Source: Azadirachta indica
Taxonomy: Eukaryota; Streptophyta; Magnoliopsida; Sapindales; Meliaceae
Length of the DNA: 64,000 bases
Direction: 5' to 3'
Assembly: GCA_022749755.1 (NCBI GenBank)
Contig: CM040447.1
Coordinates: 10,038,087 to 10,102,086, forward strand
Part shown: piece after piece, positions 48,911 to 60,535 of the stretch
Layout: each line of letters begins with the position of its first letter
How positions within the stretch are numbered: position 1 is the first letter of the stretch
Notes under the pieces: model-generated
What the model saw: only the letters and a program-made list of their open reading frames with translations
Told to the model about the DNA's origin: nothing
Database searches by the model: none
Position numbers and translations under genes: made by a program

Positions 48911-49125
48911 ATATATATATATTATATAGTTGTTATGAATGTAAACTTTTGCGCTAATACTCAACAATAAAAACATGTTTCAATATTATCTAATGACTAT
49001 AAAACTTATTGAAAACTCATGGTGACAACTACCTAGTCAACTTAGCTAAAAAATTTGTAATTATAAAGAGTTATATTTCATCATTTTACATGAGTTCAAA
49101 TAAAATCATAGCATTGTAATCCGCT
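48911..49125. other. Duplicated spacer, copy B
   Basis: Non-coding; matches 29660-29876 of copy A. The last eight bases, AATCCGCT, are the left target duplication of the MITE that follows. Confidence 0.55.
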
Positions 49126-49580
49126 TAGAGGTAGCAAAACAATTGGGCTAGCTCGAGCACAATATGGCCTAACCTATGAATAGTGCCAGTGTGTCTTGCT
49201 ACGATATAATACTATTTATAGATTGGGCCGAGAAAAAAAAACCTATGGACCAAGTTGTGTCAGGCTTGGTCAAAAATAAGCTCATAAACTACTGTTCAGA
49301 CACTGAATAGTGAAAATGAATACTATTCACTATATACAATAAAAATTATTTACTATTTACAAATATTATTTGTAGACACTATTCAACCTATGTAAGTTTA
49401 TGAGTGCTTGGGCTATGCTCTAATGGACCGGCTTAGCATGGTTTGTACAGAAACTATACTGTGAGCTAAGTTGGGCTTATTTATTTCACTGTACTTATCA
49501 TGACAACCCAATTTGAAAATCAGCTTGAGCTTATGTTTTGTAGGTCATGCCAGCCCAACACAGTCCATTTGACACCTCTA
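49126..49580. mobile_element. hAT-type MITE (455 bp)
   Basis: Ends TAGAGGTAGCAAAACAATTG and, on the opposite strand, TAGAGGTGTCAAATGGACTG are imperfect terminal inverted repeats. Flanks AATCCGCT (49118-49125) and AATCCACC (49581-49588) each differ by one transition from the empty site AATCCGCC at 29869-29876 in copy A, giving a clear 8-bp target duplication. The middle has palindromic GAATAGTG / CACTATTC sequence. It has no coding capacity. Confidence 0.85.
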
Positions 49581-49588
49581 AATCCACC

Positions 49589-52089
49589 AACAATTTTACT
49601 TTAACATCCTATAACAGTATGTTTGAAAATTATTAATAACTAGAAAATTCAAAAACTCATATGACAAATACAACTATTGACAAAGGGATATAAAACCACT
49701 ATTATAGACACACAAGTTACAAGAATTATACCATCACCATCTAGTGATTATTGCAACTAATAGTAAAGATAAGTTTTTAATGGTTGTTGTAATTATGAGA
49801 TAAATTTAAAATATATTGGAATTATCCAATATTAGGGTAAAAGATAAATAATTAGCAAATAAAACTCATTATTTTATTAAACCGGCATTAAATCACAAAA
49901 ATATTTCTTTATTCATATGAGTTTTAACAAAAAAATAGCAATGAATTTTTAAGTTTTTTTGTGGCCATATTCTATGTTCTTGGATAAAAAGGATATTATC
50001 CTAAAATTTTCGAATAGCTAGTGGAAAAAAGATAACAAAACAAAATGTGCTAGAATAATAATAAAAGAATAATAGTTATAGACCTTTTTTTTTTTTGGGA
50101 ATAGTTCTTGTCATTAAGAAATAAAATTGAAATATGTTATAGCCACAATAATCGACAAAATATTATGTAGTTTTTGGGCCCTAATTGCCAACTTCATATG
50201 AGAGAGGACTCTAATCGGGTAAATTGTTAATTTATAAGACAACTTGAAAAGTTAGCCCCACGCTAAACACAGTGCCGAAGGTAAAAGATAAAGAAATAAA
50301 TCCCAAGCAAACCGTGGACTAGTATTCTTTTTGTTACGGTCCAAGCCTAACAAATGATTCCAATTCAACTCAAAAAACAGCCCATTAAAATTAAAGACAA
50401 ATCCAAATTATTAAGTCATTTTTTAATAAGATCTATTAAAATTAATATGCAAAATAATCTAAGGGAACAATAAATGTATAAAAAAAGGAAAAAAAAAGAT
50501 ATTTTTTTCTCACAATTTAAAAAAATTATGAGTTAAAATCAAATAGATAAAATCTAGGATCAATATAGTTAATAAAACTTATCTTAAATAAAAAATTTTT
50601 ACTTATTTTTTTAATTTTTTATTTTTTAAGTTGTTGGGGACAAGGGGCCATCCTTTCTCTTCTTTATTGTTACAATTTTTTTCAGTTTTTGAAAAGTTGA
50701 CTAATCTCTCTTGATCATTGCCACTTTAAGTTTAAAGAGAAAAAAAAAATTTAAATCTCTATAGTATGATTTAATGTACATTTTAATGTTTATAATTTAA
50801 AAATTATTTGTTTAGCTCTCAATCTATTATATAGTTATGTTGAATATAAGTATTGACCTCTTTTTACCATTTATTTCTCGAAATTAACCATACAATTACA
50901 TAAATTAAAAAATTTAGAGCCCAACAATACCAATGACAATATATTTGAACACGTCACCGATATTAAATAGAAGTTAAATATGTAATTTTAAACTATTAAA
51001 AACTAAATGTACATTTAATAATATTTTGAAAACCCAAGAGTCCTTTCTTTTCTGAGAGGATGGTAGTATTTTATACAAATAGTCCATTTAGCTTATACAC
51101 AACCTATAAAACTTTTGAAAATTATAAATTTTAATAAATTAAACTCTATTTAAAAAAATAACCTATAAAATATTAGACTAATTTCATCATAAATTAAAAT
51201 AATTTTTTATAGTTTATTTAAGCACACTAGTATTAAACAAAAGTTAAATAGTTTATACTTGTCCGTATTCATACACTATAAAATAAGAATAAACTTATTC
51301 TACTTTTTCATTATTAGAATCTATTTTTTTTATAACAATACAATATTGTTATAATCCATCTTTTTAATTATTAGATAACGTGTATTCATGTTCTCTAAGA
51401 TTATAATGTCATCAACCAAATCGATGTCATTTTGGTCATATTTTTTATAACAATACAATATTGTTTTAATATAAATTTAAATTTTTTTGATTACATAGAG
51501 TACAAAAAGACAACGACACATCTACCACAAAAATGACCTTATTTTATAAATTTTTTTCCCTAAATCACTTTCCCACTCAGCCAAATATTTTCCCTCCCTT
51601 ATTGAAATTAGACCAAACCAAAATTTCCCTCACTTTACTAACTTTTCTCAATCAAAACCATAGTCATTGTGGGGATAAAAGTAATGCACATTAAATATTA
51701 ATAGAAAAATGTGTGGGCCGTATTAAAAGTTGATATAATTGAGCATTTTCTAATTTTACTATCAAAGCACAGCAAAATTACCATGATACCAAACTAAACC
51801 TAAATATTCAATTGTCAAAGTTCTACTTCCTTACACCTTAGCAATTGCTCTCAAGAAATACAGAAGGACCAAATCAATCACTGATGTTTCATTAATTTCC
51901 TTTTCTTTTCTTTCCAATTTCTTATTTCTTTTCAAAGTGAATCAGAAATGAATTTTCAATTTGCAGCGAAGCCAACTAATTTTTAGTGCAGCCAAGATAC
52001 TTTAAAAGCCACACAAGCCCTTAATAAAGATTCCATTCCGTAGCTAATTGACAGCAGCAACACTTTGAAGCAAACACCTCACTTATTAG
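49589..52089. other. Duplicated spacer, copy B
   Basis: Non-coding. It matches 29877-30742 and then 35587-37073 of copy A, running straight through the site where copy A has the copia element (near 50833). Confidence 0.6.
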
Positions 52090-52094
52090 CTTTC

Positions 52095-52698
52095 TATTAA
52101 AATATATTAAATAAAATTAACTATTTTCTCTATTAATCTTTTAAATATATTATGAAAATTATCAATTAACAATATAACTATAAACCAATAGAAGAAAGTT
52201 ATTTAGAAAAAGTTGGTCTTAGAGAGGGAATCACACGTTACGTTGTCCTGAAGTCAAAAAGTACTTTCTTTGTACAGGTATTGACGAATCTCTTCAACTT
52301 CAAGATAAAACTCTATCTCGCAGCCACTCTTCTTTGATAAGCATAATCACCAAAAAGAAAATATCAAGTTTTTGAGAGTTTTTGTTGCAAGAAAATAGTA
52401 TATATAATTTTTGAGAGTGAAAAAAAAATAGATAGTTAAGTGTATTTTACATTAAGAGGTGACACTCTTTATAAAATAGTGTTTAGTCTTAGGCATTAAA
52501 ATAAGAATTAAAGTCTAATTTAAAGTTTAAAAGATTTATAATTCCCAACACCTTTAATCTCCATTTACTATTGATTTGAAACTTAAAATATGAAATTATA
52601 ACCTTCATAGAGTTTATTAGGAGAATTAAACTTTTGTAACTCTAAATATAATTACAAAGATTTAATATTATGAAGATTTTAAAGCTTTATCTCCAACA
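52095..52698 (-). repeat. 3' LTR of the minus-strand copia element (604 bp)
   Basis: In element orientation it starts TGTTGGAGATAAAGC after the polypurine tract. Its outer end is TA where TG is expected on the plus strand, a single substitution. Confidence 0.85.
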
Positions 52699-53275
52699 AT
52701 CCCCCATAAAGGTTTAAAAACTTTAAAAATATATATATATATTTGCAATATTTCTATTATGTAATCGATGTAAGTGCCTTTCGAGCTTGAACTTACACTT
52801 AGTGTTGATAACATTCATTTGAGGCACTAGAGTGAACTATGTCTTGAACTCCGTTCCTTTGACCAAACTTCAATTACCACACTCATAATAGTGACAAAGA
52901 CTTGGTTTTAACGGGTTTGTGCTATTGATGGCCATGCACTCTTATCTTAATTCTCATGAGAGTTTTTAGAGAACAACTCAATTCCTACAGTCACGGTCTC
53001 AGACGACTCTCACTTAGGTGAATCCTTCAAAAGTATATATAACCTATACCTTGCAAGAGTGTACTTGCCTTGGATTCATTCAGGATAAATACCATTCCTT
53101 AACGTCACAAACTAGCACTTTGCCATAAGGATGAGTAGAAGCATATCTCCTCTACGATATGTTTATAATATTAGTGCTAAAAAGTCATGCAGTATGGATT
53201 GCTCTTTGAACCTCCTTCATAGGGTTTCCAATCACAAAGGTTGGGTTACCTCTTTAGATGACTTTCCTTATAAGA

Positions 53276-55368
53276 TTAAGCATAATCTATAAACACAGTA
53301 TCTATGGTTTTGGAGCCTATTTTCTTTCTCTTTGGAACTGGTATACCTACTTTCGCTAAATACCCCCACACTTTAAGAATATTAAGATTAGGAATTCTAC
53401 GTTTCCAAATCTCATAAGGTATTTTCTCTTGATCTTTTAGAGAAACCCTATTCAATATAAAGCACGCGGATAACATTGCTTCCCCCCACAAGTTATTGGG
53501 TAAAGCAGAACTTAATAACATATGATTGACCATATCTAGTAAGATTCTATTTTTTCTTTTAGTAACACCATTAGCTCATGTATAATTCCGTTTTCTTCAC
53601 AAAATATTGTAAAATCACTAAGAATATATTCTCCACCTCTATCAGATCTAAGTCTCTTTATCTTTTTCTCTAATTGATTTTTTACTTCATTTTTATACAC
53701 TTTAAACTTATCAAAAATTTCATCCTTACTCTTAATAAAAAATACATAACAATACTTTGAATAATCATCAATGAAAGTTACAAAATACTTATTTCCTCCT
53801 CTAGTAGGTGGTCTATTAGAATTATAAACATCACTATGAACAAGTTCTAAAATTTGTGTATTTCTAACAATAGACTTATAAGGCTTCTTAGGTTGTTTGG
53901 CTTGAACACAAATTTCACATTTTTGTTTGAAGTCAACTTAGGTCTTAGGAACTAAGCCAAGATCCATCATTCTTTTAAGTCTTTTCAAATTTATATGACC
54001 AAGTCTTTTATGTCAAATACTAGATAATTCAATGCTGAGAAATTCAGAAATTTTATTGAAACTTGAAACATTATTCAACTTAAATAAACCATCACAAATA
54101 TAACCTTTACCCACAAATACATTGTTTTTGGAGATAATTATCCTATTAGACTCAAGTACAATCTTATATCCTTGTTGAACTAAAGAAAATCTGCTAATAA
54201 GATTTCTTCTTACTTCAGGTACATGCCTCACTCCATTAAGAGTTAAAAATTTTCTAGAAGTCATCTTCAAATCAATGTCTCCAACTCCAAGTACTTGTGC
54301 GGTAGAATTATTTCCTAAAGTTACACTTCCTTTACTTGAGTGCTGATAATTTTTAAAAAAACTTCGGTCAAAATAAACATGTACATTTATACCCGAATCT
54401 ATCCACCACTCATTATTCTCATAGGTAAAATTTATACTTAAGGAATTAGAATTATACCTAATGGTAGGTTCGCTAGAAACCTCTTTGTGATCTAGCACAT
54501 GAACAAGATCATTTTGCACTGTATGAATTTGCTTAGGCTTCGTTTTGAAAGCCTTTGTCTTCTTGTAAAAGCAATCCTTGGCCAAATGGTTGGTCCTTCC
54601 ATAAACATAGCACAACCTATTTCCTTTGCCTTTAGAATTCTTAAAGTTTTCAGGATGAGAAGTGCTAGGATGTTGACCATTCTTTACCTTAAAATTCTTT
54701 TTTTTTGGTTTATAACCATATCCCTTATTGTTTTTGAAATTATTACAACTTTCAACAACATTCACTTTAGAGATCTCATTTTTACTTTTATCATTAAGTC
54801 TATTTTTTTCCTCTATCCTACGGGAATTTATTACTTGTATCATGGTAAGATCTCCTTATTTATACTTAAGAGATTTAGCAAAATTAGACCAACTAGAGGA
54901 TAACTTCTCTATCAAACAAGATACTTTAAAACTTTCACTAAGTTTTGTATCAACTTTCTCAACTCTCTTCAAAAGTTCTTGAAATTCATAAATTTGATTT
55001 ATAATAGGTTTAGAATTTATCATCTTATAATTATTAAAATTAGATACAGCAAATCTATCAATACTAATGTCCTCTATTCCGTAAGCTTGCTCAAGAGCAT
55101 TCCATAAATCTACGGCATTTTCGTTAGATTCATAGACGTCATATAGGTGGTTACCCAAGGCACTCAAAATTCTATTATGGCAATGATAATCTATATTCTC
55201 TTTTGAAAGTTCAGTAGTTTAATTAGAGGATTTTTCATTATTGGGTTTGATGGCAGAGATTAGTCCTAGAATGGTGAGCCAATATTTCAATTGCCTTTGC
55301 CATCTCCTAAAGTTTTGTCCAATAAATTTTTCTGGTTTAATACTATTTGCTTCCTCAGATTTATTCAT
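53276..55368 (-). pseudogene. Copia gag-protease-integrase remnants, pol truncated
   Basis: Gag starts at 55368 (MNKSEEANSIKPEKFIGQNF) and continues through 55167-54856 (LGNHLYDVYESNENAVDLWN). A CCHC-like knuckle (CYVYGRTNHLAKDC) lies in the long open frame 54843-54013, which also has the protease site WWIDSGINVHVYF with its Asp kept. A GAG-pre-integrase block (HKRLGHINLKRLKRMM) and the integrase core (SDVYNSNRPPTRGGNKYF, FIDDYSKYCYVFF) follow. Near 53565 a short stretch of the core is deleted, and NGVTKRKNR has Lys for the catalytic Glu (codon 53560-53558). 53533-53276 is the tail of the core (LPNNLWGEAMLSACFILNRV). RT is absent. Confidence 0.85.
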
Positions 55369-56168
55369 TTTATTAAAAATTCTAAAAGCAAAGAATATAA
55401 GAAGTCTATATAATGACAAACAATTTATTAAAATACATAACTAGAAACAATGTTTGAATAAAGTTCTAAAAGAAAAAAGTTACAAAAATTTTATTGTTAT
55501 TCTTAGAATTTACTCTAATGTTGACAAACAATTTTAGTTCTATTAAAATTCAAGATGTTTAGGAATTTATAATAATGAAAAGAAGAAAAAAAAATAGCAA
55601 GTCAATCTTAATTACGAATTATTTGAAATTTGTAACCGAAAATAATAAAAATTAAAGTTATAATGCTAACAAACTAAAATTGTAGTTGAACTTAAATTCT
55701 TTAAAAATAATAATAATAAAAGATGATTTATAAATAAAACTAAATTAAACATTTTAAAAAAAAGATTTAAAACATTTGTTTTAAATTTTGAATAAACTTA
55801 AACAATTTGAAATTTTAGATAAAATAAATATTCTAAAAGGTGATTATTTTATTTTGTGAGAAAATTATAAAATTCATTAAATTTAGTAAAATTATAAATA
55901 AAATTAAACTATGATATACAAATAAAAATGTTTTTTTTTTAAAAAAAAATGCTAGCTATAAAACAAGTTAATCGATGAAAACCTTATTGCAATATTGCCT
56001 ATTAGAAAGATAAACTAACAATTGATAATAATCAATTTTATATGTCACTTAATCAACAAACAAACTTGAGCAAATAATAAAATATTAAAGTATTTCTAAT
56101 ATGCAAAATTATAACTATCAATTAATTGCATATATTAAACAAAGATTTACTAATTTTTTACTTTAGAA

Positions 56169-56765
56169 TGTTAAAGTATATTACATAAAATTAACTATTT
56201 TCTCTATTAATCTTTTAAATATATTATGAAAATTATCAATTAACAATATAATTATAAATTAACTAAAAAAAATTATTTAAAAAAACCTGGCTTTAGAGAG
56301 GGAATCACGCGTTGCGTTGTCTTAAAGTCAAAAAGTCCTTCTTTTGTGCAAGTATTGACGGATCTCTTCAACTCCAAGATAAAACCCTACCTCGCAGCCA
56401 CTCTTCTTTGATGAGTACAATTGCCTAGAAGAAAATATCAAGTCTTTGAGAGTTTTTGTTGCAAGAAAACAATGTATATAATTTTTTAAAGTAAAAAAAA
56501 AGAATAGATAGTTAAGTGTATTTTGCATTAAGAGGTGACACTCTTTATATAGTAATATTTAGTCTTAAGCATTAAAATATAATTAAAGTCTATTTTAAAA
56601 TTTAAAAGATTTGTAACTCCTAACACCTTTAATCTTTATTTACTATTGATTTAAAAATTAGAATATGAAATCATAACAGTTTATTAGAAGAATTAAACTT
56701 TTGTAATTTCAAATGTAATTACAAAGATTTAATATTATGAAATTTTTAAAAATTTATCTTCAACA
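56169..56765 (-). repeat. 5' LTR of the minus-strand copia element (597 bp)
   Basis: In element orientation it starts TGTTGAAGATAAATTT and ends near TACTTTAACA. It carries a conserved GAGGTAGGGTTTTATCTTGG block shared with the other LTR. Confidence 0.85.
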
Positions 56766-56770
56766 CTTTC

Positions 56771-58018
56771 AAGTTTCAAATGTTTTCTGACGACACAACT
56801 ATTACTAAGCACATGATTGGTTGATAGGAATAAACAACTTAAGGGATCAAATTCTAATAGACATGTTTTGGTTCGCAAATAAATATTATCAAGAAATAAA
56901 GGAAAGAAAGGAATATTTTAAGTCGTACAATTGTATTGATCCAGTGGTTATTCATAGTTATTTTATAATTTATATATAGTAGCTTAAATTAAATATATTT
57001 GGTATTGTTACTTTATCCTTAATTTTAGAAAGAGCGCTTGAAAAGATATTTGTATAATATTAATTTAGTGATTCAACCCTATAAAAACCGTTACTTGAAA
57101 GCTATAGTACCTAAATTTGAAATGTACCCTAAATATCTATTGTTTTCGGTGGCTGAGCACCAGTCGGTTTGAGGCCAAACCCCACAATTTTTTAAAACTT
57201 TTTATTATTATATTTTATATTGTAAACTCTTTTTTTTTCTCACGTTTATTTATAGTTTAACTCTTATAGAGTTATAAAATTATCAATTTACTGTTAATTT
57301 ATTAATTGTTTTTAAAATATTAGCTGATTAATTTTACCTTTTAAATATTTTGACCACCCAATTACCTACCTTTAGCTCCACCCCTAATTATTTTACTCTT
57401 ACATATTAGTTCCATTATTCTTATAACATAAATGAATCATAATTATTTAATAAGTTTTTGTTCATTTGATGTAGAAGACTTGTTTAAACATGAGACAAAT
57501 AGTAAAAATAAGATTTGGAGGGATGCGACCCCAAGGCCACACAAATTTTTTCAATTTATATGTAATATATTTATAGTTAAAATTAATAAAATAAATTTTT
57601 TTATGCTTTGATTCCTAACTTTTAAAAGTTAAAGTTTTCCTTAGAATTTCTTTTTTTGTGGTATACATCTTAACAATAAATGTTGTATTAATTAAAGTAA
57701 TTATAACCTCCTACTTTTTCTTAAGGGTTAGTGGAACAGTTTATTTAAATATCTTTTTAATGAAATAATTTATTATTTTAAGAACAGTGAAAGGTAATTT
57801 TAGTTAGTCACTTTTACATTTCATAGTTTAGTGAAAAGATCTTTAAAAGTAATTCATTCATGGATAGAAGTGGGAACAAGAAAATTGACATAAATTATGA
57901 AAGATATTGTTACAAAATGGTCCTTAACATAAGTTAATACAAGCTTACAATATTAAATTAAAGGTACTTTTCATCATAGGAAGACTTTAAAAACTAATAA
58001 GTTAGGAGAGAGTTTATT
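56771..58018. other. Duplicated spacer, copy B
   Basis: Non-coding; matches 37079-38015 of copy A apart from the 240-bp insertion. Confidence 0.55.
57147..57386. mobile_element. Short non-autonomous element (240 bp)
   Basis: Absent from the matching place in copy A (near 37366). Ends CGGTGGCTGAGCACC and, on the opposite strand, AGGGGTGGAGCTAAAGG; flanks ATTGTTTT (57139-57146) and ATTATTTT (57387-57394) match at 7 of 8. Related copies lie at 10281-10490 and, inverted, at about 63270-63433. Confidence 0.65.
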
Positions 58019-58029
58019 ATAAGTTTAAA

Positions 58030-59551
58030 GGGTTTTAATACATACCTCCCTTGATGTTTAGCTTTTTAACACTTTGAGAGAAGGTTTGGCTTAACACACA
58101 AATACGTCTCCTACAGACTTCCACTTCCATCCATAATTATAGAAAAGACACATTTACCGTTCATTTGCCATTTGGGAAATAAAGACAAAAATTTAAGCTT
58201 GAGATATTTTTTTAATTAAAATAATATATTATTGAAAAATGAAGAAAGGAGTACAAAAGAAACCATAGGTTCAATAAAAATTAAAGTTTAAAAATAGTCA
58301 AATACAACACACAACAGTAAGGAGAAACAACAGTAAATTGTAATTCTTTTTGCTACAAAATGACAAAAATTAAGCTGTTATTTTCTTTGTTACAGAAGTA
58401 AATAGTAGCAATAAAGCATATTAGTAACAGTAGAATCTGCAGTTAGCATCAAGTGGGAAGATAAGATAGCACAGCAAACACTTTAGCAAAAATTAAGTGG
58501 AAAATAGTACCAATAGCAAGTATTGGCATTAATCCAAAAATAGAATGAAAGCCCAAAAATAGCATAACACAAGTAAGACAACAACACTCCCAATAACAGT
58601 AACAACAGTTCCCAGTAGCATATAAGCAAATAACTTCTCCCAACAGCAGATCCATCATTATACAACACCAAATACATATATAATATTTAAAGGAGCAAAG
58701 AATTAACGACTAATAAATGTCCTAACCAGCAATTGATAAACTGTCAAAGAATTCTGCAGTTGGCAACACCAGCAATAAATATTATGAAATAAATTGAAAA
58801 TTAGGAACATTCCAAATATTCAGATGTGAGTATTTGCAAATGAGAGGAGGAGGATCATTCCACCAATAAAAGGAAGAATAAGTTAAACCATAGTTAGTTA
58901 GAGTATTAGCCACCTTATTTCTTACCTTCTGGATGTGTGAAAAATAGGCCTGCGTACTATTAAAAAGCTGAAGAGTGTAAAGCCAGTGGATGTGAAGTTG
59001 CCATGGAGGTACAAATGAGGAAGGATGTGGTGGGATCCACGAAGGCACAAATGAGGAAAGAGGTGGTGAAAGAGTGGAGGAGAATGAAAGAGATACGAAA
59101 AAAAGATGAAGAAGGTGGTAAAAGTTGGGGAAGTAATGAGCATTGGATAACGGAAGAAGCGTTATTTGAAAGAAAAGAGGGTGTGGTAGAGGAGTAAAAG
59201 GAGAAATTTTTTCTACTTTTTATCGTACTACTCCTAATTTTAACAGTGAAATAACAGAGATGGATGGATTCAGGGGAGATATGTGTGCCTTTTCTTAAAT
59301 TATTTATTTAAGTGTTAGAATCTAAAATCTCAAGGGAGATATGTGTTAAAACCCCTTATTTTAATTAAAAAAAATATTTCAAATTTAAAATTTTATCTTT
59401 ATTTCGAAAATGGCAAATGAAGAGCAAATGTGTCTTTTCAATAGTTATGGATGGAAGTGGAAATCTGTAGGGGAGGTATGTGTGCATTAAGCCAAACTTT
59501 TTTTTTAAGTGTTAAAAAGATAAACCTCAGGGGAGATATGTGTTAAAACGC
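58030..59551. mobile_element. MULE-like element with long terminal inverted repeats (1522 bp)
   Basis: Left end GGGTTTTAATACATACCTCC and right end (opposite strand) GCGTTTTAACACATATCTCC start terminal inverted repeats that remain alignable for about 190 bp, through CTACAGACTTCCACTTCCAT and the GAAAAGACACATTT block. An 11-bp target duplication ATAAGTTTAAA (58019-58029 and 59552-59562) is perfect; copy A lacks the element. It has no transposase. It carries an RNase H-like fragment on the minus strand. TIR length and 9-11 bp target duplication point to Mutator-like transposition. Confidence 0.82.
58782..58985 (-). pseudogene. Captured RNase H-like fragment inside the MULE-like element
   Basis: The reading FSHIQKVRNKVANTLTNYG followed by YWWNDPPPLICKYSHLNIWN and VPNFQF resembles the C-terminal end of the RNase H-like domain found in plant LINE-type proteins and their domesticated relatives (H-I-x-R-x-x-N-x-x-A-D-x-L-A-x-x-G, then a WW-x-x-P block). 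Asn replaces the usual Asp in the conserved A-D pair. Only this end is present, so it is a captured or nested fragment, not a working enzyme. Confidence 0.4.
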
Positions 59552-59562
59552 ATAAGTTTAAA

Positions 59563-60535
59563 TTAGATCAATTATATTTGAAGGTATCATCTTTATTTTT
59601 TATTTTACTTTTATTGCTTATTTAATTTATTAGATTACATCTAGATTAGGCTTCTTCACTTTTATAATGTTTTAACCTTTTTACCCTTAAATTTTTAATT
59701 AATACTTTATAGTTTTGTTAGGGATTAGTAGCTATTGTTCAACTATCAAATTTAACAATCAACACTTTTTGTTCGCACATTAACCGGTAATATTGTCATC
59801 TTTCAATTTTTTTAAAATAATAAATTAAAATATATTTTTGTTAATATTAGCATTTTAGTCCGCTAATATATAGGTATTAACATAAAAAAAAGGAAACTAA
59901 ATTATCCAAAATATATATATTATGTGAAAATTTTATTTTTTCAAAGTTTGGGGATGCAAATGTTGTTAGCCACAAAGTTAAAAATAAGAAGGATCAGATA
60001 AGACAATTGGCTTTTCCAAGCTAGCGGAATCCCAGTAACTCTAAACAAGGCCGATTAAAGATAATTATTTACATTGGTACAATATATATATATATATATA
60101 TATATTTTTAAAAAAAATAAGGTGTGGTGATGTGGAAGGGTCCAAATAGTTTTTAATATCTCTTACTTATCCTAAGACTGAATTTTCAAAATCAGGATGC
60201 CATGACCATTCCGGCTAGGGCCTCGGGGGACATTGGTACAATGATTACCCCCAAAAACTTCAATAAACTCTTACTTTTACTCATAACTAGTATATCTTCG
60301 TCAGTCACGTAAATTATACCCAACATCCAATAATTTTATTTTAAAATAATAGCAAGGCCCATGTTCTGCTAGATTTTGCAGCAAAATGAGATCAATAACA
60401 CAACTTTTTATTCTTTGACTTAATTAAGTATCCAATAGCAACATCATAGAGACAATTTAAGAATACAAGTAGTTCATAAGTGATGAATCACTGAAATGTT
60501 CATCTAATACTTGATACTGCTTTCACATGTTTGAA
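59563..60535. other. Duplicated spacer downstream of the UGT gene, copy B
   Basis: Non-coding; matches 38020-38836 of copy A except for the insertion at 60084-60229. Confidence 0.55.
60084..60229 (-). mobile_element. SINE-like retroposon (146 bp)
   Basis: Flanked by an exact 13-bp direct repeat ACATTGGTACAAT (60071-60083 and 60230-60242) that is single in copy A near 38553. In minus orientation it begins with a GC-rich head (CCCCGAGGCCCTAGCCGG) and ends in a T/A-rich tail with an (AT)n tract. Long target repeats, a GC-rich head and a simple tail fit a SINE or a short LINE end. A-box-like TAGCCGGAATGG is suggestive only; no clear B box is seen. Confidence 0.5.

Larger units (their letters stand above)
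52095..56765 (-). mobile_element. Ty1-copia retrotransposon lacking RT and RNase H (4671 bp)
   Basis: Perfect 5-bp target duplication CTTTC at 52090-52094 and 56766-56770; copy A keeps the single CTTTC at 37074-37078. LTRs of 604 and 597 bp flank it. In minus-strand order it has gag, protease, the integrase core, a degraded stretch and the 3' LTR with a polypurine tract (CCTTTATGGGGGAT next to 52698). The roughly 580 bp between the integrase remnants and the 3' LTR are non-coding, so RT and RNase H are missing. No canonical tRNA-Met primer site is visible beside the 5' LTR. Confidence 0.9.

Noticed and set aside
43946..48913. Target duplication CTATA / ATATA for the CRM-like element
   Set aside because: Both flanks lie in TA-rich simple sequence, so the similarity carries little weight.
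58449..58677. Minus-strand frames of 64 and 69 codons inside the MULE-like element
   Set aside because: Cys/Tyr/Leu-rich readings of simple sequence; no resemblance to a known domain.
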